A stretch of DNA of 64,000 nt from Gymnopus androsaceus JB14 (Eukaryota; Basidiomycota; Agaricomycetes; Agaricales; Omphalotaceae): contig ML769671.1 of assembly GCA_009733575.1 (NCBI GenBank), positions 22,928-86,927 of the forward strand, read 5' to 3'. The translations under genes were made by a program, and so were the position numbers. This document shows positions 11,674-21,696 of the stretch, in pieces. A model generated the notes under the pieces. That model searched no databases, was not told the origin of the DNA, and saw nothing but the letters and a program-made list of their open reading frames with translations. The stretch's first letter is position 1, and each line of letters starts with the position of its first letter.

Positions 11674-11900
11674 AGATACGCTAAGGACGCAAGCGGCCCA
11701 TATCACGTGACAGGCTCAAGCTGATATTGAGCCAGCAACCAATTTTTTCCCCAAAAGGCCACAGTAAGGTTATGCAGAATTTTGAGGGCTTTCCGATGGT
11801 ATAAATATCAAAGGGGTTTGTGAGTTTTTGAGAAAGCCTTAGCAAAATTACTTCGAATAAAGATCACGTGATATACGCCCCTTGTGTCCTTAGCGTATCT
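11674..11900. mobile_element. MITE, 227 bp, 37-bp terminal inverted repeats, TA target duplication
   Basis: The ends are AGATACGCTAAGGACGCAAG and its near-reverse complement; the inverted repeat extends 37 bp with four mismatches, reaching ATATCACGTGA. TA dinucleotides flank it at 11672-11673 and 11901-11902. The paralogous flank at 10089-10090 has a single TA and no insertion, so element and empty site are both visible. There is no coding capacity. A TA target and short terminal repeats fit a non-autonomous Tc1/mariner-like element; other TA-targeting superfamilies remain possible. Confidence 0.93.
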
Positions 11901-12010
11901 TATCAGTCTTTGACCAGATTCGATCACCATTCGATCACCATTCGCTTTGACCTTGCTTTGACCAGCTTTGATCATACCGGTCAAAGCGAACTGCAGCTGC
12001 CAGCTGCGAC

Positions 12011-12017
12011 TATATAA
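12011..12017 (+). promoter_or_regulatory. TATA box of the K/R-rich orphan gene
   Basis: tatataa lies 92 bases upstream of the ATG at 12103, downstream of repeated tttgacc/tttgatc motifs that are shared with 10097-10151. Confidence 0.6.
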
Positions 12018-12102
12018 GCGCGAGGCAGACTGCACAGCTCTCTTCTTTACTTTCCTCCATCCTGTGTCATTTCCTGAACATTCAAGCGTTTACTACTACA
12101 GC

Positions 12103-12932
12103 ATGTCCATGCATTCGGAAATCACGGCTACATTCAGCCTTGCGCCGCGTTGTATACTCGTGCCCTTCTTGAAAGTGGAAGAAGACAGCACGGATACTAG
12201 TAACGACGACATGTGAGTACTCCTTTTGTTGTGAATAGGACGGAGAGCTTACGCAGGTCATCCAGAGCTCCCAGTCAAACACTCTCGGCCGAGGGCGAGC
12301 AATTTGGGTCAACCTCATCATCTACACCTATCATGTCCACCGAATCACCAGACTCCGTCGTCGGCTGGGGCACGTTCCCAGAAGCGGCGGTCATGCACAC
12401 GGAACGCCTGGACAATGCTGAAAGACCATCCTCCTCTTCGCCTACCCATACGTCTCTATCATACAGCCTTGAACTTCCCAGTTCAGCTAAATTGCTGAAT
12501 CGCGTAAAGGAGGCCAAGAGAATCGGCAGACCATTACACGAACTTGTTCACGAGCTACAGAACGAGTTTTATCCGTTGAATCCTCCGCCGGGGTACACTG
12601 CCCCTCCGATTAGGTTGTATCGCGCAACAGTCGCGAGGCTTGAACGATGGAACGAGATTGTGCAGGAGCAGAATTCTATGGAACCGGAGCAGATTTCTGC
12701 TGCTCCGACTTTTAGGGAAGCGACGACGAAACGGGCGGAGGGGTCGCGGCCGTCAAGCTTCTGGGACTACTTGGGAGTGTCAGTGTCCTCGTGTGTAGGG
12801 AAGAGGAGAAAGAGGGAGCAGGAGGTGGAGCAGGACGACGATGCGGAGGTGGGATATAATAGACTTGAAGCAGGAAGTAGGCCGATACCTGGTATTGCAA
12901 GTAGAAAGAGGAGGAGGGCCAATGTACACTAG
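12103..12932 (+). CDS. Unknown protein with basic tail
   Basis: Two exons, 12103-12212 and 12257-12932, encode 261 residues. The first half is Ser/Thr-rich and low complexity. The middle has a more ordered stretch (VKEAKRIGRPLHELVHELQN, then LNPPPGYTAPPIRLYRATVARLERW). The C-terminus has basic clusters KRRKREQE and SRKRRRANVH around an acidic patch, compatible with a nuclear protein. I do not recognise the family. A truncated, decayed copy is at 31204-31505, and the downstream sequence is also duplicated there, so this gene is part of a larger duplicated block. Confidence 0.6.
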
Positions 12933-13218
12933 AGTTCGGATGGGGTAGGCGGCCTTAGCTGCATTTCATATTAGATCGAGAGCAGCAACTTGAATGGAGA
13001 ACATACTTTTTTTTCTTTGATTGAATGTGCCAGTGGGAATTCCATCTAGTCTGTGGACGAGAAGGGGGAAAAAAAGGAATTATAAAGTCGGTCGAGTAAA
13101 CGGGTGTATGATCACTCTTCCATTTCTGTGAGCAAAGTATTCTGTCTATTATCGTCACCAGTACTAGGGTTGAAAAAAGATAAAGACTGGGACGTTATCC
13201 GCCTCATAAGTCTAGACA

Positions 13219-15082
13219 CAAAACTTGCTCCAATCCGGTGGGGTCACGCGCGATACGACCCTCAAGCGTGGCCATTCCTGCCCAAGCATACGTAAATGGG
13301 AGCTTTTGCGTTCGACACGCTTCCCTGTATCAGAGGTCTGTAATTTGAGCATTCCTAGCATGGGCCTGTTGCCAATGAAAATATCCATCGATATCATTGC
13401 AGTAGAAGTGTTACGACCATTGAAATGCATGCTAGAGCAACGTATGGTGATAACCGCTCTCCTGGAAGACTAAAGTCAGACAAAAGTTCATCGAGATACA
13501 TTGTTCCCACCTATTCGAGCAGCCATGAAGAATAGTCCCAAAAATCTACGAGATTAATCATTAGCTTGGTTTATATCCAGAGAATGGTTTGACCTCGCAC
13601 CCTTCTTTATTTCTATCCACTAAACGCGGTGCTACAGCACGTACATACGTGCATGTACAGATCATCAGGAGAATGACAAGAAGAAGTGATTGAAAGTTGA
13701 AGAGAGCAGACTAGGGACAGTGATCAGTATATAGACAGAATTTTGGCTGGAATAAGTACCATCTCTGGCCAGTTAGAGTCTTGAAGTCGTGGACGTTGCG
13801 GAGAAGAGCATATATGTTCACGTGGTTTAGACTTTGAGCGCTCAGGCTTGTTTGCGACTTTGATGAGCCTTTTTGACCATGAGGGAAGGAGAGCTCAGGG
13901 AGAGCTCCTGCTGAAACAAGTTTTTGAAGATAAATGGCACAATGTCGAGTTACAGGCAGGATCTAATGTACAGAATGCAGCCAACGGTACGTGTTTCTGC
14001 TATCGCGAAGCGCGATGATTTCGCTCACTGAACTTCGCAAACAGCCAAGGGGGGAAATTTCTCTATAGAACAGCTCCAAGAATTCGAAAACACCAATCTG
14101 AGTGACCTGTTTGTCGGTCAATCTCAGTCTCGGGGTGTCAAACGCCCTCATTCGACAGAGGAAGTTGAGGATGGGCCAAGGAAATTTCCTCGATCTGATA
14201 CTGGCTGTCTACAACGCGTCATTCCCCAGGTATACTCACTCCCTGGCTTCTAATTGTGCGCCAACTAATGATATCCCTCTAGCCGCACTTCCAACTATCA
14301 AAAACCTTCTCAACTCCGAATTTCACAACTATAAAGACCTACAATCGAGTTCCCCCAATTTTTATAGCTCCTCATACTGTGTATTCCCCTGACGAGCGCA
14401 GTTGCCGAGCTTGGATAATCCCTGCTCGTGGCTCCTTGCCTTGCAACGCAGCAAGCTCGTCCATGGTCCTAGACCCGACAGGTTCCCAACTGCTTGACAT
14501 AAACGCCACAGAATCAATGATTCAATGGTCGCACGCAGCGTTGGTATCGTTTTAGAAGTACCTCATTCAGCTCAAAAAACTCAGCGCTTTTGGTCCGCTC
14601 GGTCTGTCGTTCCATTCTTCCGAGACTTCCAAGAAGGGAAAGGCTCGCGCGCCATCCCATGCAGCCGACGTGTCTGTGTCTCTTTCCCAGTCTTCGTTGG
14701 GCGCGCAATCGAGCGCACTATCCACTCGCTCATTGTCGCGAAATTTGGACTACTTCAAAGTGTATCATGATGCTCAAATTTCGATGCATGTGCGGAGTGC
14801 ATTAGACCTGTTTACGTTCGTAGAGGAACAACCTGTTGCTTCCCAGGAGGGAGTGGAAGCCAGACCGATCAAGTACCGGCTGCTCAAAGGAGCTAGACTT
14901 GTTCTGGTAGACAAGAGGTCGAATGGAGTGTTGATTGCTTGAGAGCCAAGTTGGTGAGCTTTCGTTTTCAACGAAATGTAGAATTCAGCAGTTCTAATGG
15001 GTATTTGGCAGTAATACGATAGAGCTTGAATGTTAAAATTTTGCCACGGAGAATGTACTGTATTTTAAAGAATCTCTCTCTT
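13219..15082 (+). repeat. Duplicated block, copy 1
   Basis: Matches 15577-17220 and 31510-33300. Shared non-coding landmarks include gcgcgatacgaccct, atgcatgctagagcaacgta, atccactaaacgcggtgcta and the short palindrome gcacgtacatacgtgc. The copy runs into the assembly gap. The gap probably hides the junction between copy 1 and copy 2. Confidence 0.85.
13880..14942 (+). pseudogene. Broken copy 1 of unknown gene family (live copy at 32123)
   Basis: The sequence corresponds to exons 1-3 of the gene at 32123-33283. The first-exon start region is deleted and shifted. Exon 2 and both its splice sites are retained. In exon 3 a TGG codon of the live copy (QWSHAALASFWKYLIQ region) is TAG here at 14553-14555. 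Beyond it the frame reads on to the same C-terminal LVLVDKRSNGVLIA. One nonsense change plus a damaged 5' end make this a pseudogene. Confidence 0.8.
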
Positions 15083-15576
15083 NNNNNNNNNNNNNNNNNN
15101 NNNNNNNNNNNNNNNNNNNNNNNNNNNNNNNNNNNNNNNNNNNNNNNNNNNNNNNNNNNNNNNNNNNNNNNNNNNNNNNNNNNNNNNNNNNNNNNNNNNN
15201 NNNNNNNNNNNNNNNNNNNNNNNNNNNNNNNNNNNNNNNNNNNNNNNNNNNNNNNNNNNNNNNNNNNNNNNNNNNNNNNNNNNNNNNNNNNNNNNNNNNN
15301 NNNNNNNNNNNNNNNNNNNNNNNNNNNNNNNNNNNNNNNNNNNNNNNNNNNNNNNNNNNNNNNNNNNNNNNNNNNNNNNNNNNNNNNNNNNNNNNNNNNN
15401 NNNNNNNNNNNNNNNNNNNNNNNNNNNNNNNNNNNNNNNNNNNNNNNNNNNNNNNNNNNNNNNNNNNNNNNNNNNNNNNNNNNNNNNNNNNNNNNNNNNN
15501 NNNNNNNNNNNNNNNNNNNNNNNNNNNNNNNNNNNNNNNNNNNNNNNNNNNNNNNNNNNNNNNNNNNNNNNNNNNN
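15083..15576. other. Assembly gap (494 N)
   Basis: All bases are N. Sequence on the left belongs to the 3' end of duplicated block copy 1 and on the right to the 5' part of copy 2, so the gap lies between tandem repeats and its true length is uncertain. Confidence 0.98.
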
Positions 15577-15939
15577 TTGAAGAATCAGTCCCAGATCTAC
15601 GAGATTCATCATCTAGCTTCGCTTGGTTTATATCCAGAGAATGGTTCGACCTCGCACCCTTCTTTATTTCTATCCACTAAACGCGGTGCTACAGCACGTA
15701 CATACGTGCATGTACAAATCATCAGGAGAATGACCAGAAGAAGTGATTGAAAGTTGAAGAGAGCAGACTAGGGACAGTGATCAGTATATAAACAAAATTT
15801 TGGCTGGAATAAGTACCATCTCTGGCCAGTTAGAGTCTTGAAGTCGTGGACGTTGCGGAGAAGAGCATATATATGTTCACGTGGCTTAGACTTTAAGCGC
15901 TCAGGCTTATTCGCGACTTTGATGAGCCTTTTTGACCAT

Positions 15940-17097
15940 GAGGGACCAGGAGAGCTCCTGCTGACAGTTTTTGAAGATAAACGGCACAATATCGAGTTAC
16001 AAGCGGGATCTAATATGCATAATGCAGCCAACGGTACGTGTTTCTGCTATCGCGAAGCGCGATGATTTCGCTCACTGAACTTCGCAAACAGCCAAGGAGG
16101 AAAATTCTCTCTAGAACAGCTCCAAGAATTCGAAAACACCAATCTAAGTGACCTGTTTGTCGGTCAATCTCAGTCTCGGGGTGTCAAACGCCCCATTCGA
16201 CAGAGGAAGCTGAGGATGGGCCAGGAAATTTCCTCGATCTGATACTGGCTCTCTACAACGCGTCATTCCACAGGTATACTCGCTTCCTGGCTTCTAGTTG
16301 TGCTTCAACTAATGATATCCCTCTAGCCGCACATTCAACTATCAGACCTTCTCAACTCCGAATTTCACAATGATAAAAGCCTACAATCGAGTTCCCCCAA
16401 TTTTTATAGCTCCTCATACTGTGCATTCCCCTGACGAGCGCAGTTTCCGAGCTTGGATAATCCCTGCTCGAGGTTCCTTGCCTTGGAACGAAGCAAGCTC
16501 GTCCATGGTCCTAGACCCGACAGGTTCCCAAGTGCTTGCTATAAACGCCACAGAATCGATGATTCAATGGTCGCATGCAGCGTTGGTATCGTTTTGGAAG
16601 TATCTCATTCAGCTCAAAAATCTAAACACCTTCGGTCCACTCAGTCTGTCGTTCCATCCTTCCAAGACTTCCCTCCTACTCAAGAAGGAAAAGTCTCGCG
16701 CGCCATCCCATGCAGCCGACGTGTCTGTGTCTATTTCCCAGTCTTCGTTGGGCGCGCGATCGAGCACGTTGGGCACGCAATCGAGCACGTTGGGCACGCA
16801 ATCGAGCACGTTGGGCACGCAATCGAGCAGTTGGGCACGCAATCGAGCACGTTGGGCGCGCAATCGAGCACGTTATCCACTCGCTCATTGTCGCGAGATT
16901 TGGACTACTTCAAATTGTATCATGATGCTCAAATTTCGATGCATTTACGGAGTGCATTAGACTTGTTTCCGTTTGTAGAGGAACAACCTGTTGCTTCCCA
17001 GGAGGAGTGGAAGCCAGACCGATCAAGTACCGGCTGCTCAAAGGAGCTAGACTTGTTCTGGTAGACAGAGAGGTCGGATGGAGTGTTGATTGCTTGA
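15940..17097 (+). pseudogene. Broken copy 2 of unknown gene family
   Basis: Same gene family as 13880-14942 and 32123-33283. The start region is missing. After the second intron a two-base loss in the CCGCACATTCAACTATCAGA segment shifts the frame, and a 1-bp deletion inside an expanded 21-bp repeat (16751-16875) shifts it again. The Trp codon that is nonsense in copy 1 is intact here. The last frame ends in a C-terminus unrelated to that of the live copy. Confidence 0.8.
16751..16875 (+). repeat. 21-bp minisatellite, six units, inside pseudogene copy 2
   Basis: Units of the form ggcacgcaatcgagcacgttg are repeated six times; the fourth unit is 20 bp because one c is lost. The two other copies of this gene (about 14700 and 33040) hold a single unit, so the array expanded only here. 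In frame it would encode repeated LGTQSST. Confidence 0.92.
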
Positions 17098-17228
17098 GAG
17101 CCAAGTTGGTGAGCTTTCGTTTTCAACCAAATGTAGAATTCAGCAGTTCTAATGGGTATTTGGCAGTAATATGATCGATAGAGCTTGAATGTTAAAATTT
17201 TGCCACGGAGAATGTATTTTAAAGAATA

Positions 17229-17640
17229 TTAACCTATATATGATCTGTATTGGTAGAGCGCACGACCAACATTGAGCCTGAGCTCTTGAAGGGCGGGCAG
17301 TTCCTTTAGGCGAGCGATAAAATCGTGAGCCTCCCAAGCATACGGGTATCGATATTCTCCATTCATTAGAGAAAGTGGTGATGATGATTTTGTAAAGTTT
17401 CCGTATAGAGGTTCCTCTGACGATCCGTAGGTCTGAAAAATAAGCAACTGACTTGTAAGTCGATGCTAAGACTGGAGCTACGCAATATGCTTTCTGTGAT
17501 TAGTTCCTCCAATCTTGCATAGGCCTCAGTTATGAGAGCGGGCGGAAGCTCGATTGTGAGGTTCGTCCAGAATTCTGGCGACGAGTAGACAGATCTCCAA
17601 CGCGAATAGACCTAAGTAAGATTGTGGGGGGAGTTGATAG
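17229..17640 (-). pseudogene. F-box/LRR-like gene fragment
   Basis: On the minus strand, WRSVYSSPEFWTNLTIELPP followed by an Ala/Leu/Glu-rich stretch, then LKELPALQELRLNVG after a probable intron, looks like the region after an F-box in the many fungal F-box proteins (an FW-x-N-L element, then a leucine-rich line). No F-box or start is visible, and the fragment ends against duplicated block copy 2. Probably a truncated remnant. Confidence 0.4.
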
Positions 17641-17862
17641 AGTTTGAGGAATCAGAGGAGCTGTAGGAGAATGTGTGGGCCAGTGGCTCTAAGGGAGGAT
17701 AGACTGAAGGTATCTTTCGACCAAATTAGATTCATCTGGGGAGAGTCGAGTTAGAGTTTCGCAGCTCGCCCGGGCCGTTGTTTGCCAATGTAATCTGACG
17801 CCCAGCGCCGTTAGCGCTCAGCTCAGCGTCTGTCACTTTTTTCCGCGACCGCGACCGCGAGG

Positions 17863-18982
17863 ATGTTTGCTACGCTTCGTCGCTGCGCGCAAGTGATATC
17901 TTCCACCTCCAAATCCTCTTCATCAAAATCACCACTTGCTCGAACCACTGTTGATGGACTTTTCAGAACTTACAAGCCCGTTACTCCCTCTCTCCGTCAT
18001 TTAAAGCGACCATTAAACCCGCATTTATACCAAGGGAGACCTATAAGGCTTCTCACGTATCCTCTACGAAAGTCTGGTGGTCGTAACAATTCCGGAAAAA
18101 TCACGGTCAGACATAGAGGCGGAGGGCACAAGCAGCGAATACGTGTCGTTGACTGGAAAAGAGACGAACCTGGGATATGGGACGTTACCAGAATCGAGTA
18201 TGATCCAGGCCGCAGTGCCCATCTTGCTCTCATTAAACGTCGCGGTTTACCAGCACCAGGTCATGAATCAAGTCCTGGCTGGGCTTATATACTGGCTACA
18301 GATGGAATGCGTGCAGGCGACAGCGTACAGAGCTTTCGTTCTGGAATTCCACCTGATCTAGTTCCAGGTCTAAACCTTACTCTTCCCTCGAAAAAATCCC
18401 AGAATGGTGAGATTGATACTTCATCCTCCCTCGCGCTCGGTATATTCCGTGCGCTTACCATTAAATCTGGAAACGTCCTTCCTCTCGTGCTCATTCCTCC
18501 TGGCACTGTTGTCCACAACCTCACACTTACTCCTACCGGTCCCGCGCGTCTTCGTTCGCAGCGCTGGCACTTCTGCTCTCGTTGTCTCGCACGAAACTGC
18601 AGCTCAATCCCCTTCTCCCAATCCTACACTCTATACTCAAGTTCGTCTTGCCTCTGGCGAGATTCGTCGGGTTCTCCAGGGTGCTTTCGCCACTGTCGGC
18701 GCAGTCTCCAACCCACTGTGGAAAAATCGCTCTCTTGGGAAAGCTGGTCGTCGTCGCTGGCTCGGATGGCGTCCTGCTGTTCGTGGTGTGGCAATGAACG
18801 CCGTAGATCATCCACATGGAGGAGGTAGAGGAAAGGGAAAGAGTAACAAGCATCCTGTCAGTATCTGGGGCTGGGGTACAAAGGGAACGAGGACAAGGAA
18901 GCCTGGTCCAAAGGGTCCGAAGAACAGCAACAAGCTTGTTGTGAAGGAGAGGCCGAGAGGTGTTGAGAGAAGGAAGATTTAG
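17863..18982 (+). CDS. RML2: Mitochondrial large-subunit ribosomal protein uL2m, with an apparent 1-bp frame break
   Basis: Core protein of the mitochondrial large ribosomal subunit that contacts the peptidyl transferase centre. A basic N-terminal presequence is followed by typical L2 motifs: [58 protein letters not shown] and the hallmark [15 protein letters not shown]. The span is 1120 nt, that is 373 codons plus one base. The frame changes by one base at about 18546-18556, between GPARL and VRSAGT. No intron of realistic size fits there (the only GT-AG pair is 23 nt). As this gene is normally essential and single copy, a sequencing insertion is the simplest reading. No other intron is needed. 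Confidence 0.93.
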
Positions 18983-19400
18983 ACATACATCGCAATAATA
19001 TTTTCATGCCAATCGCAGATTTACATGAACTCATTACAGATATACGCTGAGTAGTACCTTTAAAGAGACACTCGCTACCGGCAGTCTTCTACCAATAAAC
19101 TCCTTGAGCCACTCCTTCCAGGGCCCATAAAGCACCTTGAGAATTTATTAACGTTGATTTCAATTTCCTATCTCATTCAGCAATTATGGCAGTCGCGAAT
19201 TTGACTAGAATATTTCATGCATAAATGTTCTGTATGAGTTACAACAGATACTTCTAAGTGCGTTACAACATTAGTACATACACGTCTAGTAGAAAGCGAA
19301 ATTTGTCCCAGGGTTTGAGTAGTATGAGTGACCGAGCCAACACGAGAACGCACAGCGTTTTCCAGCACATTTTCCAGCCTTCACATGATCCATGTATCTT
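18983..19400. other. Intergenic, convergent 3' ends
   Basis: Between the uL2m stop and the stop of the minus-strand Ser-rich gene. AT-rich, with no supported gene. Confidence 0.5.
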
Positions 19401-20728
19401 TCAAGGCTCTTCATCGTCAACAACACGCTGATGAATCGTCGGCCTAACTTCAACATCAACCATAACCCAAGCTTCCGACCCTTTCTTCGAGTTTGGACTC
19501 TTCCGCTTTCCAAACATCGAGCTCATACTCGGACGACGCGTCGGAGTGTGTGGACGAAACGAAATTGGAGCATCGTCCAGACCATCCGGTGAGGAGGTAT
19601 CCATGTCTTCATCAACAGAGCTCACACTGGTAGCAGGCGTTAAGCTAGATTGGGACCGGGAGTGGTGCCGGTGAGAGCCAAAACTGAAACCACGTCGCAA
19701 CGACGAGGTAGGAGACGAATGTGTGCTTTCCGTACGCGATGTGGTATGAGAAGAAGCAGAGCTATATGATCGCGATAGGGAGAAAAGGGACAATGAAGAA
19801 GAGGAAGGTTTTGCACTTGAGGGCAAACGGGAAGGTAGTGTGTTCTGGCGTACAGGTGTCTCGAGTTCGTCGCGACGAGTCATGGGAGTGAGTTGGAAAG
19901 GTTCCGAGATTTCAGGTCGTTTTGGACCATACGATGGAGGCTTAGTATACCCTACAGAGAAAATCTGAGGTACCCATGCGGGATGAAAATCTCCGGGGAG
20001 TAAATCGTCTTCAATAGATTTCGAAAAGTTTTGTTGATCTTGTTCATTGAAATCAACGTCGATGTAGTTCGACGTCGAAGTGGTAGTCGTAGAAAAACGT
20101 GAAGCCTGCGGGGAGAAAAAAGACACCGGTGAGCAAGGTATCGGTGTAAGGGAGAATATGTATGCTGACCAAGTGGGGTTCGCAGTCGGGATGCTCGGAG
20201 TCGTAATAGAAAGAAGAAAGATAGGCATTGTTATCGTCTCCCCAAGCTGAGTGCTCATTCTCTTCCAGGTGTCCGGATGAGCCTTCCTGTCCAGCAAGTT
20301 GCTTACCAGAAAACGTCGACATGCCATGGTCTGGATCCCATATAGCAGCAAATGTCAGCGCTGACTTTGGTGTGGGATTGGCCACAGTCCGTAACTGGGA
20401 CGTGTAAACGACACATGCACTGTCTTGCGAGTATATGGAATCCTTCATTTCATTCATTACAGTAAGTTTTTAGAAGTGCCGAAAAATGAAATGCCTCACC
20501 TGATCTGCTACCTCGGAAAGAGGAGGAAGGTAGGTTCGGCCTTCGCGACAATGTAGCTTTTCGAAGTGATCTGGGAGCCATGAGCATCATGCATGTACGG
20601 AATGCGCTTTAGAACATACCTCTCGACCGTGTATGGGCGCCCGTGAATGTATCGTCCATATTATCTACAGTCTTGAAATATTCAAACGTAGAATGCTCTA
20701 TATCTCTCGGTGTCAAGAGAGAACTCAT
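19401..20728 (-). CDS. Ser-rich protein of unknown function, paralog 1
   Basis: Four exons on the minus strand: 20728-20620, 20570-20500, 20442-20170, 20105-19401, giving 385 residues in one frame. The first half is ordered (YLPPLSEVAD, ACVVYTSQLR, PKSALTFAAIWD); the second half is Ser/Thr-rich and disordered, ending in a short conserved segment EAWVMVDVEVRPTIHQRV. The ALxFAxIWD element and the C-terminal W-x-x-V-E-V-x(n)-QRV element recur in the neighbouring gene at 21697-23167, so the two are tandem paralogs. I do not recognise a domain. No signal peptide or membrane segment is visible. Confidence 0.7.
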
Positions 20729-21696
20729 TGTGGCGGTGGATGAAGCCGAGCTAGTCGTGGATTGCTTCTATACAAAGGTCCACTGTAAGTGACAGGAAAG
20801 AGCTTCATTGGATGATAACGCACATTATCATCGTATAAGGTATCAAGGTGGAGGGCTGGGAGCTTATTCGTTCGCGGCATTGCGTTTCAAAGAGTACAAA
20901 GAACCGGGAACAAAGAGATACTGGATAACAACGAACGCGTCAGTTGGTATCATACAGTTGATAGATACACTACTTCAATACCAAATCAACTACGAAAGCA
21001 GAGGAGTGCTTTCGAGTGGGGTCCCTAACCAGCAGGAGCAAGAGAGGCAAGTAGAGGAAAGGAATAGACTGGGAATAGAATATCATTCTATTGAATCCTT
21101 TTCAAGGCTCGGTGTCATTTGGTTGCCATGTGCTAAGAGACAAAGGCGCATTGGTAACCGTTCGACGAACGCGTATTTTTCGCGATGAAATCCACTGGAG
21201 TAGCTCATCGTAAGTCGAGGATGCTTCAGAACGTTATCCCAGCTATACTGGCCGCTTCAAGCCACGAAATCTAAAGGTGAAGGAAACAAACAAGAGACGC
21301 GACAAAACATGTGTCAAAATCCTTCCCACACATGTACGTAACGCGCCTCACCCAACCCGCTCGTACCTGTTCGTACCTGGCTCTAATCAGCCCCACAAGG
21401 AGCTGGAGGTGGAGCTTGGTGGAACAGTATCAGGACTATTCCGAGGACGTTCTCCAGGGCTATAATGAGCCCGATAAGAAAAAGGCTTGGGCCTAGGCAT
21501 GTAAGTATATTACTCGTACAATAATACATGTATCCTATATTCTTCTGTCATAAGCAGCATAAATTGAATGCTGGCCTTGAGGTTGACTGAAGGCCTGCTT
21601 CTAACACCTAATCATGTAAGTAGTAAGGAATGAAATGAAGCAACGCCTGCATGCTTAAACCTGATTATAGTATACACAAGTCCAGAGCGCCGTCCT
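20729..21696. other. Intergenic between Ser-rich paralogs
   Basis: Short plus-strand frames (for example 20808-21188) have no family resemblance or splice support. The left 200 bases should be the promoter of paralog 1. Confidence 0.45.

Noticed and set aside
11674..11900. LTR or solo-LTR interpretation of the inserted segment
   Set aside because: Ends are inverted, not direct, repeats, and the target duplication is TA, not 4-6 bp.
14968..15612. Long open frames on both strands across 15083-15576
   Set aside because: They consist almost entirely of N and have no sequence content.
16751..16875. Regular repeats resembling a CRISPR array
   Set aside because: Units are directly adjacent with no spacers, lie within a coding pseudogene, and the genome is eukaryotic.
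18523..18561. A 23-nt intron to reconcile the two uL2m frames
   Set aside because: It is far shorter than every other intron here and would remove or disrupt the conserved VRSAG segment; a single-base error is simpler.
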